From: Pelotomaculum propionicicum
GTDB taxonomy: Bacteria; Bacillota; Desulfotomaculia; Desulfotomaculales; Pelotomaculaceae
Assembly: GCF_004369225.1 (NCBI RefSeq)
Contig: NZ_QFFZ01000008.1
Span: 51,470 to 115,469 of the forward strand
Reading direction: 5' to 3'
Length of the DNA: 64,000 nucleotides
Shown here: in pieces, positions 1-7,970 of the stretch
Layout: the number at the start of each line of letters is the position of its first letter
Numbering within the stretch: position 1 is the first letter of the stretch
Position numbers and translations under genes: made by a program
The notes under the pieces: generated by a model
Told to the model about the DNA's origin: nothing
Databases searched by the model: none
The model's input: only the letters and a program-made list of their open reading frames with translations

Positions 1-1512
1 TATTACCCAAGCGACAACCTGCATATCGGGCACGCTTACACCACCGTGGCGGCAGACGCCATGGCCCGCTTCAAAAAGCTGACAGGTTTCGATACCCGCT
101 TTCTCACCGGTTCGGATGAACATGGACAGAAGATTGAAAGGGCGGCCAAAGCCAAGGGAGAGTCTCCCAAGGAGTATGTGGATAAAATCGTTGCAGGTTT
201 TCAGCATCTCTGGCAACAATTGGAGGTGGACTATAACGATTTTATCCGTACCACTGAACCCCGCCACCAGGAGGTGGTATCTAAGCTTTTTGAGAAACTG
301 TATGACCAGGGTGACATTTATAATGCCAGCTATGAGGGCTGGTACTGCACACCCTGTGAAGCTTTTTGGGCCGAAAGCAGGCTGGAAGAAGGCAATTGCC
401 CGGACTGCGGGCGGCCGGTGGAACTGCTGCAGGAAGAAAGCTACTTTTTTAAAATGTCAAAATACGCGGACCGCCTGTTAAAACATATTGAAGAGCATCC
501 GGAGTTCATCCAGCCTGTTTCCCGGCGCAACGAGATGGTCAGTTTCATTAAAAGCGGCCTGGAGGACCTTTGTGTTTCCAGGACGACTTTCAACTGGGGT
601 ATTCCAGTGCCCTTTAATCCCAAGCACGTAATCTATGTCTGGGTGGATGCCCTTACCAACTATATCTCGGCCCTGGGCTACGGCACGGAAGATGACAGTC
701 TCTTTAAAAAATACTGGCCTGCGGATGTGCACCTGATGGGCAAGGACATCGTACGCTTCCACAGTATTATCTGGCCTATGCTGTTAATGGCCGCGGGCTT
801 GGATCTGCCGAAGCGGGTGGTAGGTCATGGCTGGCTTCTTTTAGACAGCGGCAAAATGTCCAAATCCAAGGGTAATGTGATCGACCCGCTGGCGCTCATT
901 GATAAATACGGTGTGGATGCCATCCGCTATTACCTGCTCCGGGAACTGCCTTTCGGGTCAGATGGCTATTACAGCGAGGAAGCACTGATAGAAAGGATCA
1001 ATAAAGACCTGGCCAATGACTTTGGCAATCTGGTAAGCCGTTCCATAGCCATGGTGGAAAAATACTGCAAGGGCACAGTAGAACCTCCGGGAGCGCCTGA
1101 AGGGCCTGACCGGGAACTTATCGATCTGGCTGAGGATACACCTGCCGTTGTAGAAGAATGGATGGATAAAATGGACCTCTCCAATGCTCTGTCTGCGATC
1201 TGGCGCCTGGTAGGGCGGGCCAACAAATATGTTGACGAGTCCGCGCCGTGGGGGCTGGCCAAGGACCCCGCCAAGCGGGAGAGGCTGACCACGGTTATGT
1301 ATAACCTGGCAGAGAGCCTGAGGTTTATTACCGTTATGGCCGCGCCCTTTATGCCCAAACTGCCGGCCAGGGTCTGGGCCCAGCTGGGCCTGGAGGACCG
1401 CCCCGACCTGCAGACCTGGGAATCTCTGAGTTGGGGCAAACTGCCCGCCGGCACCGTCGTCAAACGCGGCGAGGCCCTGTTCCCGAGAATAGATACTGCG
1501 GGTAAGAAGTAA
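1..1512 (+). CDS. metG: Methionyl-tRNA synthetase, 5' end missing
   Basis: Charges tRNA-Met with methionine in the cytoplasm. The frame is open from base 1, so the true start lies left of the window. The class I signature HIGH is encoded at 22-33 and the KMSKS loop at about 853-867 (GKMSKSKGN). Two CxxC knuckles (CTPC, CPDC) in the connective peptide fit the zinc-binding MetRS type. About 503 residues are visible, ending in LFPRIDTAGKK. Bacillus-type enzymes of about 660 residues continue here into a C-terminal EMAP-II-like tRNA-binding domain, which is absent. The stop codon lies at the border of a dispersed repeat, so shortening by the repeat is possible, but naturally short MetRS forms also exist. 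The next gene, tatD, matches the metS-yabD order of Bacillus. Confidence 0.97.
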   Translation, partial: YYPSDNLHIGHAYTTVAADAMARFKKLTGFDTRFLTGSDEHGQKIERAAKAKGESPKEYVDKIVAGFQHLWQQLEVDYNDFIRTTEPRHQEVVSKLFEKLYDQGDIYNASYEGWYCTPCEAFWAESRLEEGNCPDCGRPVELLQEESYFFKMSKYADRLLKHIEEHPEFIQPVSRRNEMVSFIKSGLEDLCVSRTTFNWGIPVPFNPKHVIYVWVDALTNYISALGYGTEDDSLFKKYWPADVHLMGKDIVRFHSIIWPMLLMAAGLDLPKRVVGHGWLLLDSGKMSKSKGNVIDPLALIDKYGVDAIRYYLLRELPFGSDGYYSEEALIERINKDLANDFGNLVSRSIAMVEKYCKGTVEPPGAPEGPDRELIDLAEDTPAVVEEWMDKMDLSNALSAIWRLVGRANKYVDESAPWGLAKDPAKRERLTTVMYNLAESLRFITVMAAPFMPKLPARVWAQLGLEDRPDLQTWESLSWGKLPAGTVVKRGEALFPRIDTAGKK

Positions 1513-1641
1513 AACAAATTGACAGGATTTACGGGATTAAATGGATTTACAGGATTTTTTAATAATTATTATAGAAGTTAAAAATAATAATAAATCCTGT
1601 TAATCGGTTTTTGAATCCTGTTAATCCTGTCTGGTTGTTTT
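1512..1641. repeat. ACAGGATT-type inverted-repeat element, copy 1
   Basis: Begins TAAAACAAATTGACAGG and continues with degenerate ACAGGATTTA-like units. After an AT-rich centre come the complementary units AATCCTGTTAATCCTGT. The left end has the same 17 bases as the copy at 3600-3805. It begins at the metG stop codon and fills most of the gap to tatD. Confidence 0.7.
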
Positions 1642-1667
1642 AAAATTTCAAAAGGGAAAGGTGTAAT

Positions 1668-2438
1668 ATGATTCTGTTTGACACGCATGCCCACCTTGAC
1701 GATGAAGCTTATGACCAGGACAGGGATGAGATGATCCAGCGTGCCAGGCAAGCTGGCGTAAAACATATAGTAAATGTGGGCTTTAACTTTGAGTCGGCTT
1801 ACAGCTCAATTAAGCTGGCTGAAAAATACGACTTGATTTACGCGGCAGTGGGGTTTCATCCCCATAATGCCACTGAGGCCGCTACCGGTTACCTGCAAGA
1901 ACTTGAAGAATTGGCTGCTCACCCAAAGGTAGTGGCGCTGGGTGAAATGGGCCTGGATTATTACCGTGATTTATCGCCCCGCCCGGTGCAGCAGAGAGTG
2001 TTCAGGGAACAGCTGTCTCTGGCTAAAAAGGTGGGGAAGCCTGTGATTATTCATGACCGTGAGGCCCATGGCGATCTCATGGACATCTTGCGCCAGGAAG
2101 GTTTGGGGTCTGCCGGAGGGGTTATGCACTGTTATTCCGGCAGTTGGGAGATGGCCAGGGAATGCCTGGCGATGGGGTTTTATATTTCAATCGCGGGGCC
2201 AGTCACTTTTCCCAAGGCCCCCAGGTTAAAAGACGTGGCTGCCCGGGTTCCGGCAGACCGCCTGCTGGTTGAGACCGACGCCCCTTATCTGACTCCCGTG
2301 CCGCACCGGGGCAAGAGAAATGAGCCGGCCTATGTTTTTTATACAGCTGAAGAAGTCGCCGGGCTCAGGGGTATGGAAACTGAAGATTTAGCACAGATGT
2401 GTGCTGAAAACGGCAGGAGATTATTCCGAATTGCTTGA
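1668..2438 (+). CDS. tatD: TatD-family metal-dependent hydrolase
   Basis: A 256-residue TIM-barrel hydrolase of the TatD family (YabD/YcfH type), thought to act as a 3'-5' DNase or RNase in DNA repair or RNA decay. The expected metal ligands are all present: H7 and H9 in THAHLDD, E93 in LGEMGLDYY, H129 in IIHDREAHG, H154 in VMHCYSG and D204 in ETDAPYLTP. ATG start with AAAGGGAAAGG upstream. Its place directly after metG is the Bacillus metS-yabD arrangement. Exact substrate cannot be read from sequence. Confidence 0.95.
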   Translation: MILFDTHAHLDDEAYDQDRDEMIQRARQAGVKHIVNVGFNFESAYSSIKLAEKYDLIYAAVGFHPHNATEAATGYLQELEELAAHPKVVALGEMGLDYYRDLSPRPVQQRVFREQLSLAKKVGKPVIIHDREAHGDLMDILRQEGLGSAGGVMHCYSGSWEMARECLAMGFYISIAGPVTFPKAPRLKDVAARVPADRLLVETDAPYLTPVPHRGKRNEPAYVFYTAEEVAGLRGMETEDLAQMCAENGRRLFRIA

Positions 2439-2512
2439 ATAATGTACCTAAAGCAGAAAGATTTAATCTGGTAACACGGGTTTGGAAAAAGGTGTGTAAA
2501 GGAGGGCAATTG

Positions 2513-3049
2513 ATGGGTGAGAAAAGAAACGGTTTGATTCTGGTAAACACCGGCAATGGCAAGGGTAAAACCACCGCTGCTTTAGGAATGGCTTTCAGAG
2601 CCTGGGGGCAGGGGATGAAGGTGTTGGTACTCCAGTTTATTAAAGGAGGCTGGAAGTACGGTGAATTGAAGGCCGCTGAAAAACTCGGCCCTAACTTTGA
2701 AATGCGCCAGATGGGAGAGGGTTTTATCAAAGGACCCGGCGATCAGTCCCTGGAAGAACACCGTCAAGCCGCCCAGGAAGCCCTGGAGGCAGCCAGTGTC
2801 GAAATTTCCTCCGGTAAATATGACCTGATCATTCTTGACGAGATCCTGTATGCTGTTAATTACGGGCTGGTCTCACTGGACGATGTACTTGGCCTGATGA
2901 AGAAGAAACCGGAAAGTCTTCACCTTGTTCTGACCGGCCGCAACGCTCCCCCGGAGGTTATTGAACGGGCGGACCTGGTTACCGAAATGAAGGAAATAAA
3001 ACACCACTACACCAAGGGTATACCCGCCCAGAAAGGGATAGAATTTTAG
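2513..3049 (+). CDS. cobO: Cob(I)yrinic acid a,c-diamide adenosyltransferase
   Basis: CobO/BtuR-type corrinoid adenosyltransferase, 178 residues. It moves the adenosyl group of ATP to cobalt(I) of corrinoids to make the adenosylcobalamin form. The P-loop GNGKGKTT is at residues 14-21, followed by the family segment LVLQFIKGGWKYGE; LIILDEILYAVNYG carries the acidic pair. The ATG at 2513 follows AAAGGAGGGCAATTG; the frame is open further upstream but without a ribosome site. It lies 74 bases after tatD. A B12-dependent enzyme such as methylmalonyl-CoA mutase would be a natural user in this kind of anaerobe, but none is in the window. Confidence 0.93.
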   Translation: MGEKRNGLILVNTGNGKGKTTAALGMAFRAWGQGMKVLVLQFIKGGWKYGELKAAEKLGPNFEMRQMGEGFIKGPGDQSLEEHRQAAQEALEAASVEISSGKYDLIILDEILYAVNYGLVSLDDVLGLMKKKPESLHLVLTGRNAPPEVIERADLVTEMKEIKHHYTKGIPAQKGIEF

Positions 3050-3100
3050 ATTAAAAGGTATTCCCACGGGAACGCATTTATCTAGGGGAGGGTAGAGTTA

Positions 3101-3523
3101 ATGCGCCAGGTAGCAGTAACGTTGGCATGGATCATCAACGCTTTTGAGAACAGCAGCAAGCACTCTGAATACTATGTTGACCTGCAGACAGGTGACGTTA
3201 GATATTTTTCACCAATGGATTTTCCCGAGCATGAAGACACTATGAAAAAGCTTGACAAACAACCTGAACGTTTCGTCAGGCTCCCCAAGCTCGAAAAAGA
3301 ACTGTCATTAAAGATTAAGCAGGACTTTATCGCTGGACTGGATGATGCGAATTTAAAAAAACAGCTGGAAAATGAACTTGAGGACATCAGGTTCAGGCGG
3401 GTATTGATGGACTACGAGGAGGAACGCCGCAAATGGTACAGGTTCCAAAACGAGAGGTATACGGAATTCCTAAAAAAATGGTTCGGGGAAAAGAATATAG
3501 AACTGGTTGAAAAATCGATGTGA
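3101..3523 (+). CDS. UPF0158 family protein
   Basis: A 140-residue protein with the pattern of family UPF0158: a beta-rich start (YYVDLQTGDVRYFSP), then a helical segment with RFVRLPKLEKE, FIAGLDDANLKKQLENEL, FRRVLMDYEEERRKWYRFQNER and a closing KKWFGEKNIELV. The family has no established function. No signal peptide or membrane segment. Start ATG follows TAGGGGAGGGTAGAGTTA. It is followed at once by a terminator and so ends the metG-tatD-cobO direction of transcription. The assignment rests on recognising the conserved W/Y/F spacing and was not searched. Confidence 0.75.
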   Translation: MRQVAVTLAWIINAFENSSKHSEYYVDLQTGDVRYFSPMDFPEHEDTMKKLDKQPERFVRLPKLEKELSLKIKQDFIAGLDDANLKKQLENELEDIRFRRVLMDYEEERRKWYRFQNERYTEFLKKWFGEKNIELVEKSM

Positions 3524-3525
3524 AA

Positions 3526-3570
3526 AGCGTACCGGGCGCCGGTTTTAAGCACCCGGCTTTTTTTTGTTTA
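3526..3570 (+). terminator. Rho-independent terminator after the UPF0158 gene
   Basis: CCGGGCGC pairs with GCACCCGG (one mismatch) around a short loop, followed by a run of eight T. Confidence 0.8.
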
Positions 3571-3599
3571 AAAATTATATCGTTGGCTCAGTGTAAAGA

Positions 3600-3805
3600 T
3601 AAAACAAATTGACAGGATTAACAGGATTTTAGAAGATTAACAGGATTATAAAATCGATTTTTTAGAATTCTTATTTGCAAAAGTTTTTTTAAGACAACAT
3701 TAAAAGGTTTCAATATTAAATGAATAATAATTATAAGTCTTCATTTGTTTATAGAATCCTGTAAATCCTTATAATCTTGTAAATCCTGTCAATTTGTTTA
3801 TTGAA
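3600..3805. repeat. ACAGGATT-type inverted-repeat element, copy 2
   Basis: The ends are inverted copies: AAACAAATTGACAGGATT on the left and AATCCTGTCAATTTGTTT on the right. Internal ACAGGATT/AATCCTGT units vary. The 611-base gap 3524-4134 contains this element, the terminator before it and about 330 AT-rich bases upstream of yabE. No open frame in the gap looks coding. Confidence 0.75.
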
Positions 3806-4003
3806 AGAAGACTTACAAGACAATCTTAAGGTGTTACTGAGTAAATGGAATAATCATATTTTGCTTTAAAATTTGCCTTACATTTGCTGGATGGCTATAG
3901 GACGGACAAGGTTTCTGGAATAAGAGACAGGCAGGCGATAAAAAGCGACAAAAATAAACCCTACCCAAAACCGCCAACTTGTAGTAAAATATAAGTGTGT
4001 TAG

Positions 4004-4010
4004 CATACTA
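4004..4010 (+). promoter_or_regulatory. Possible sporulation-type -10 box upstream of yabE
   Basis: CATACTA is the -10 of sigma-F/G promoters and close to sigma-E. The -35 region 18 bases upstream (TGTAGT) is a poor match, so this is only a weak call. Confidence 0.25.
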
Positions 4011-4134
4011 TCAGCACAGGTATCAGGACAGCATTTGAAAGGCACAACAGCAGTAAAATATGCAAATGGAAGGTGAAAAGATAAAAGGCTTACAAACCTA
4101 AGAAGTGCCGGACCTGTTGCAAAGGAGGCATTTG

Positions 4135-5154
4135 ATGAGTTGGCAAGTATTATTGGAAAGGTTTTTGCACAAAGGGAATAAAAGGCCGGGCAAGTTCCGG
4201 ATACACAGGTTTTCAATGCACCTGGCATTGGCCGCGCTTGTACTGACAGCATGTCTGCTGGGCTGTTACGCCTGGTTAAACAAAAATGTCACACTGGTTG
4301 TGGACGGCAGGGAAACCAGGCTCAACACCTTTTCCCGTACAGTCGGCGGGGTCTTGAAAGCAAACGATGTAGTGCTGCTGGAGAAGGATCTGGTTGTACC
4401 ACCGGTAGACACATCAACAAAGAAGGGTATGGTTATATCAGTTAAAAGCGCGCTTGATGCGAATATAGCTCTGGACGGGCAATTTTTGCAGGTTAGGACG
4501 CAAAGTCAAACAGTAGGCGACCTTCTAAAAGAATACGCGATAGAACTGGGGCCGGACGACGAGGTTCAGCCTGAGGCGGGTGCTCCCGTCGAACAGGGTA
4601 TGAATATCCTGGTGGCCAGGATTGGCACATCAACAGAAATAAAAGAGGTTGCTATTGATTTTGAGACGGAAAGAAAGTATACCACTCAGCTGCCGCAGGG
4701 CGCTACCCGCGTTGCCCGGGAAGGTCAGGCGGGGTCCGAGCGGCAAACCTGGCTGGTTACATACAGGGACAAGGTTGAGATAGGCCGCCAGTTGCTGTCA
4801 ACTGAGGTTATTTCAGAAGCTGTAAATAAAATCATTATGGTCGGCAGCGGCCTGGTAGTGTCAAGGGGCGGCGAGGATATCAGGTATTCTGAAGCTCTTG
4901 ATATGTTAGCATCCGCCTATTCCTACACCGGTTACAACACATCCAGCGGAATAGAGCCCTATTACGGGGTTGTCGCGGTTGACCCCAACCAAATCCCGCT
5001 GGGGACCAGGCTTTACGTGGAGGGCTATGGTTATGCCACAGCGCTCGACCGGGGGAGCAGCATCACCGGAAACAGGATCGACCTGTTTTTTGAATCACAG
5101 GAGGAGGCGCTCAGCTGGGGCTTGAGACATGTTAAAGTATATGTTTTAGATTAG
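4135..5154 (+). CDS. yabE: YabE-like cell-wall protein (DUF348, G5, 3D domains)
   Basis: A 339-residue exported or membrane-anchored wall protein, related to B. subtilis YabE and to resuscitation-promoting factors. Residues 29-48 form one membrane helix after a basic start. DUF348 repeats follow (VTLVVDGRETRLNTF and ANIALDGQFLQVRTQ regions), then a G5-like segment (about 165-240) and a C-terminal 3D domain (about 255-339) with the hallmark Asp residues in ALDRGSSITGNRIDLFF. The 3D fold is shared with lytic transglycosylases, so a peptidoglycan-cleaving role is likely. ATG at 4135 has AAAGGAGG 8 bases upstream. In Bacillus, rnmV lies between yabE and ksgA; here it is absent. Confidence 0.88.
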   Translation: MSWQVLLERFLHKGNKRPGKFRIHRFSMHLALAALVLTACLLGCYAWLNKNVTLVVDGRETRLNTFSRTVGGVLKANDVVLLEKDLVVPPVDTSTKKGMVISVKSALDANIALDGQFLQVRTQSQTVGDLLKEYAIELGPDDEVQPEAGAPVEQGMNILVARIGTSTEIKEVAIDFETERKYTTQLPQGATRVAREGQAGSERQTWLVTYRDKVEIGRQLLSTEVISEAVNKIIMVGSGLVVSRGGEDIRYSEALDMLASAYSYTGYNTSSGIEPYYGVVAVDPNQIPLGTRLYVEGYGYATALDRGSSITGNRIDLFFESQEEALSWGLRHVKVYVLD

Positions 5155-5157
5155 AGC

Positions 5158-5182
5158 GTAAGGCCGCAAGGCCTTTTTCTTT
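5158..5182 (+). terminator. Terminator after yabE
   Basis: AAGGCC-GCAA-GGCCTT is a GNRA-loop hairpin followed by TTTCTTTT. Confidence 0.75.
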
Positions 5183-5277
5183 TGCCTTTAATCGGGAATA
5201 ATAAAAGGTAAACATTTGCATTATGTCGAACATCAAGGGAGTTATATTTAGAAACAGCTGGAACAGGGGGGCAGGGG

Positions 5278-6168
5278 GTGTTTGAAGCTATATCGCCGGC
5301 AGTGGTACGCGCCGTAATGCAGCGCTTCGGGCTTTCTTGCCGCAAGAGCCTCGGACAAAACTTCCTGGTTGACTCAAATATTATCAATAAAATTATAGCC
5401 GCGGCAGAACTGACCGCTGCGGACCTGGTTGTGGAAATTGGCCCCGGTTTGGGCGCTTTGACCGGGCGTATAGCCGGCAGGGCCGGCAGGGTGCTGGCTG
5501 TGGAAGTGGATAAGGGGCTGCTGCCGGCCCTGTCGGAAATGCTGGCAGGGGCGGGGGTTATAGAAGTCATTGAGGGCGACGCCCTAAAAATTGATTTTGA
5601 CCGGCTGGTATGGGAAAAGACAGGGGGAGAATTTGGCCGCGGCAGGGGAAAGTATAAATTAATGGCTAACCTGCCTTACTATATTACCAGTCCACTCATC
5701 ATGCACCTGCTTATGAATCATTTTAATCTTTCTATGATTATTGTCATGGTCCAGTTGGAAGTAGCGGCCCGCATGACAGCACTGCCCGGAACTAAAGCTT
5801 ATGGCGCCTTAAGCCTGGCTGTTCAATATTTTACCGAGCCTAAGATGCTTTTTCGGGTTCCCAGGACGGTTTTTTTTCCGCAGCCTGATGTCGACTCGGC
5901 GGTGGTCCGCCTGTCGGTAAGGCCGTCACCTGCTGTGCGGGTGGCCAGCGAGGAGGAGTTTTTCAAAATAATCAGGGCTTCTTTCGGCCAGAGGCGCAAA
6001 ACACTATTAAACTCCCTGACAGGCTCCAACCTGGGCCTGGACAAGGAAAGCTTTCTGCGTGCGCTCAAAAAATCCGGGATCGACCACGCCCGCAGGGGTG
6101 AAACTTTAAGCCTGGCGGAGTTTGCCGTCTTAACCGGAAATATTATGGAGCTAAAGGGAGAAGTTTGA
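5278..6168 (+). CDS. rsmA: 16S rRNA dimethyladenosine transferase (RsmA/KsgA)
   Basis: Dimethylates two adjacent adenines near the 3' end of 16S rRNA during late 30S assembly, using S-adenosylmethionine. The 296-residue length is typical. The SAM-binding motif VEIGPGLGALT lies at about 52-62, the acidic residue of motif II in AVEVDKGLL, and the catalytic NLPYY at 131-135. The N-terminal KSLGQNFLVD is the family's rRNA-binding signature. GTG start in a purine-rich GGGGGGCAGGGG context. Position after yabE is the conserved Bacillus order. Confidence 0.97.
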   Translation: MFEAISPAVVRAVMQRFGLSCRKSLGQNFLVDSNIINKIIAAAELTAADLVVEIGPGLGALTGRIAGRAGRVLAVEVDKGLLPALSEMLAGAGVIEVIEGDALKIDFDRLVWEKTGGEFGRGRGKYKLMANLPYYITSPLIMHLLMNHFNLSMIIVMVQLEVAARMTALPGTKAYGALSLAVQYFTEPKMLFRVPRTVFFPQPDVDSAVVRLSVRPSPAVRVASEEEFFKIIRASFGQRRKTLLNSLTGSNLGLDKESFLRALKKSGIDHARRGETLSLAEFAVLTGNIMELKGEV

Positions 6169-6241
6169 CAAGTAGTGTTGATTAGTAATATTGTATTAAC
6201 AGCAGCAGGTTGGTGTATGGGTAAAGGATAGAGGGGTGAAC

Positions 6242-6721
6242 ATGTATTTTACCAGCCCTTCCAAAGGAAAAATGGATTTTGAGGAAATGATGGCCGATAT
6301 TATCAGGTATATCAAAGGCCTGCCGACTTCGGCCTATAAGATTATTATCGGCTCAGACTCCATGGTGAAAAACGATACCTGCTTTATTACTGCCATCGTA
6401 GTCCACCGGCTGGGTAAAGGAGCACGTTATTACTACCATAAAAAAATTCAGCGCAAAATTAAAAGCCTGCGCCAAAAAATATTTTATGAGACCGCGCTGA
6501 GCCTGGAAGTGGGCGGCCTGGTCCACAAGTACTTTGCAGATTTCGGGTTTGACGACCTGGACGACCTAAATGTGGAAATCCATATTGACGTAAGTGTGCA
6601 CGGGGATACCAAAAACCTGATCCGCGAAGTGGTCGGCATGGTCACCGGCAGCGGCTTCAGGGCCAAAATCAAACCCGAGGCCTACGGCGCATCCACCGTG
6701 GCAGACAAGCACACCAAATAA
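6242..6721 (+). CDS. YkuK-like RNase H-fold protein (DUF458)
   Basis: A 159-residue soluble protein of the YkuK/DUF458 family, predicted to have a ribonuclease H-like fold. Visible family features are the early acidic motif IIIGSDSMV, the beta strands CFITAIVVHRLGKGARYYYHKK, the second acidic patch VEIHIDVSVHGDTKNLI and the final EAYGASTVADKHTK. A nuclease role is suggested by fold only; none is proven. The ATG at 6242 has GAGGGG in front; an in-frame GTG six bases upstream is the alternative. It is not part of the Bacillus yabE-ksgA-yabG run, so it was probably inserted there in this lineage. Confidence 0.8.
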   Translation: MYFTSPSKGKMDFEEMMADIIRYIKGLPTSAYKIIIGSDSMVKNDTCFITAIVVHRLGKGARYYYHKKIQRKIKSLRQKIFYETALSLEVGGLVHKYFADFGFDDLDDLNVEIHIDVSVHGDTKNLIREVVGMVTGSGFRAKIKPEAYGASTVADKHTK

Positions 6722-6723
6722 AC

Positions 6724-6753
6724 CCCGGCTGTACCATGAGCCGGAGTTTTTAT
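6724..6753 (+). terminator. Terminator after the YkuK-like gene
   Basis: CCGGCT and AGCCGG pair across GTACCATG, followed by AGTTTTT. Confidence 0.8.
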
Positions 6754-6775
6754 ATCAGAGATAGAAGTAAGATAA

Positions 6776-6997
6776 TACTAAGTCCATGGTGTTGAAACAA
6801 GCTGCTCCATTGCGCAGCGTCGTAAGTGAACTCAGCGAAGCTAAGGTTGCGAAATTGGATGAGCGGACAAGGATGTCCGCGAAAGCCTGAACTGAGCCAG
6901 GACGGCGAATTGAAGGCGGTCCAATTTCGCCCGAAGCGAGCTGGAAGTTCACTCGACGCGGAGCAGAGGAGCCAAGCGGGTTTCAACACCATGGACG
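6776..6997. repeat. Long palindromic element with GTCCATGGTGTTG ends, copy A
   Basis: About 220 bases. AGTCCATGGTGTTGAAAC on the left is matched by GTTTCAACACCATGGAC on the right. Nested inverted pieces lie inside: AGTGAACT with AGTTCACT, GCGAAATTGGA with TCCAATTTCGC, and a central hairpin GCGGACAAGGATGTCCGC. Together they could fold into one long branched hairpin. No convincing open frame. This element fills the 305-base gap 6722-7026 together with the two terminators on its flanks. Confidence 0.75.
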
Positions 6998-7013
6998 ACT
7001 CTAGATGCAAACT

Positions 7014-7045
7014 GACCTCGGCTGTACTAAGAGCCGGGGTTTTTG
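7014..7045 (+). terminator. Second terminator-like hairpin flanking element A
   Basis: CCTCGGCT pairs with AGCCGGGG (one G-T pair), followed by TTTTTGT on the plus strand. It closely resembles the hairpin at 6724-6753 on the other side of the repeat. It overlaps the end of the minus-strand gene. Confidence 0.55.
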
Positions 7046-7839
7046 TATTTCCCCTGGCAGAAGTCTTCCAGCAGGTCCCAGCGCCGCTGGGGGTGGTAGC
7101 CGTTGTATTCCACATCGTTGAAGATGCGGCGGCGCTTTTCATTCCGGAAAGCATAAAGCGCTTCCGCACAGTCACCTATTATTGTTTGGGCGATCAGTTC
7201 GGAATGGACGGGGTCTTTGTCGGGTGAACCAAGCGCCTTATGGGGTATAGTGGTGCCCACGATAATTTTTAAGTTTTTCTTAACAGCCAGCCCCAGGGAC
7301 ACTGGCGGTATGGCCAGCTCCCGCAGGGGGACGGACTGGAGCAGGCGGCGTGAGACAGCGTGCGGCCCGTGGCTGGGTGAAGCCGCTCCTATGGAGCCGT
7401 TAAGGCCTATAGCCTTGTTTAACTTAGTGCGGGCGTTTAATACCTCGAAGGCGAGGCTTGAAAGACTGGCCTGGTACTCTCCGGGATAACAGTCAGTCAA
7501 AGCCATATCGGCGCCATTTCCCCATAGTTTTGCCACCAGTTCTCTTAAGTTCCCCGCGATATTTCCGTTCATATCCCCGTCGACGAAAAGAACCGCTGTC
7601 GCTCCTCTGTCCAGGGCAACCTTCGCACCTACCGCCCTCGGGATGTCGATACCCAGTGGTTCAATAAATTCAAGGGGCAGGACCCGCGGCGATTTGATTT
7701 GCCGGATAATGCTGCCGGAATTATCACTGCTGCCGTTAATAACAGGGACAATCAGGTCTGAGGGTAAGGATAACAAGGTTTCAAGCGTTTTCTTCACGCG
7801 TTTCTCTTCATTAAGAACAGGGACCACGGCTGCAAGCAT
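7027..7839 (-). CDS. Glycosyltransferase family 2 protein
   Basis: A 270-residue GT-A fold glycosyltransferase of family 2. It opens with VVPVLNEEKRVKKTLETLL, typical of the nucleotide-binding start, and has the DxD-type metal site in LFVDGDMNGN (about residues 95-100). There is no membrane segment, so it is probably cytoplasmic. The sugar donor and acceptor cannot be read. The start ATG at 7839 follows GGAAGG; the frame is open 27 codons further, without a ribosome site. It runs against its neighbours and is divergent from yabG, so the 7840-7970 gap should carry promoters for both. Confidence 0.85.
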   Translation of the reverse strand: MLAAVVPVLNEEKRVKKTLETLLSLPSDLIVPVINGSSDNSGSIIRQIKSPRVLPLEFIEPLGIDIPRAVGAKVALDRGATAVLFVDGDMNGNIAGNLRELVAKLWGNGADMALTDCYPGEYQASLSSLAFEVLNARTKLNKAIGLNGSIGAASPSHGPHAVSRRLLQSVPLRELAIPPVSLGLAVKKNLKIIVGTTIPHKALGSPDKDPVHSELIAQTIIGDCAEALYAFRNEKRRRIFNDVEYNGYHPQRRWDLLEDFCQGKYKNPGS

Positions 7840-7915
7840 TTTATATTTCCTTCCAAAAGATTTCTCTTTAATAACTAATATATGGAAACCCTTGTAAAAA
7901 GTTACCGTAGTCATA

Positions 7916-7945
7916 CACAACCTAGATTGTCACTTTCATATGATA
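7916..7945 (+). promoter_or_regulatory. Sigma-K-like promoter for yabG
   Basis: CACA at 7916-7919 and CATATGATA at 7937-7945 with 17 bases between them match the sigma-K consensus (mACm and CATAnnnTA). B. subtilis yabG is transcribed by sigma-K in the mother cell. Confidence 0.6.
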
Positions 7946-7970
7946 TAGAAAAAAACAAGGGGTTTTAATA

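Noticed and set aside
969..1517. Reverse-strand frame opposite metG
   Set aside because: Shadow of a well-supported gene; Ser/Arg/Leu-rich with no ribosome site.
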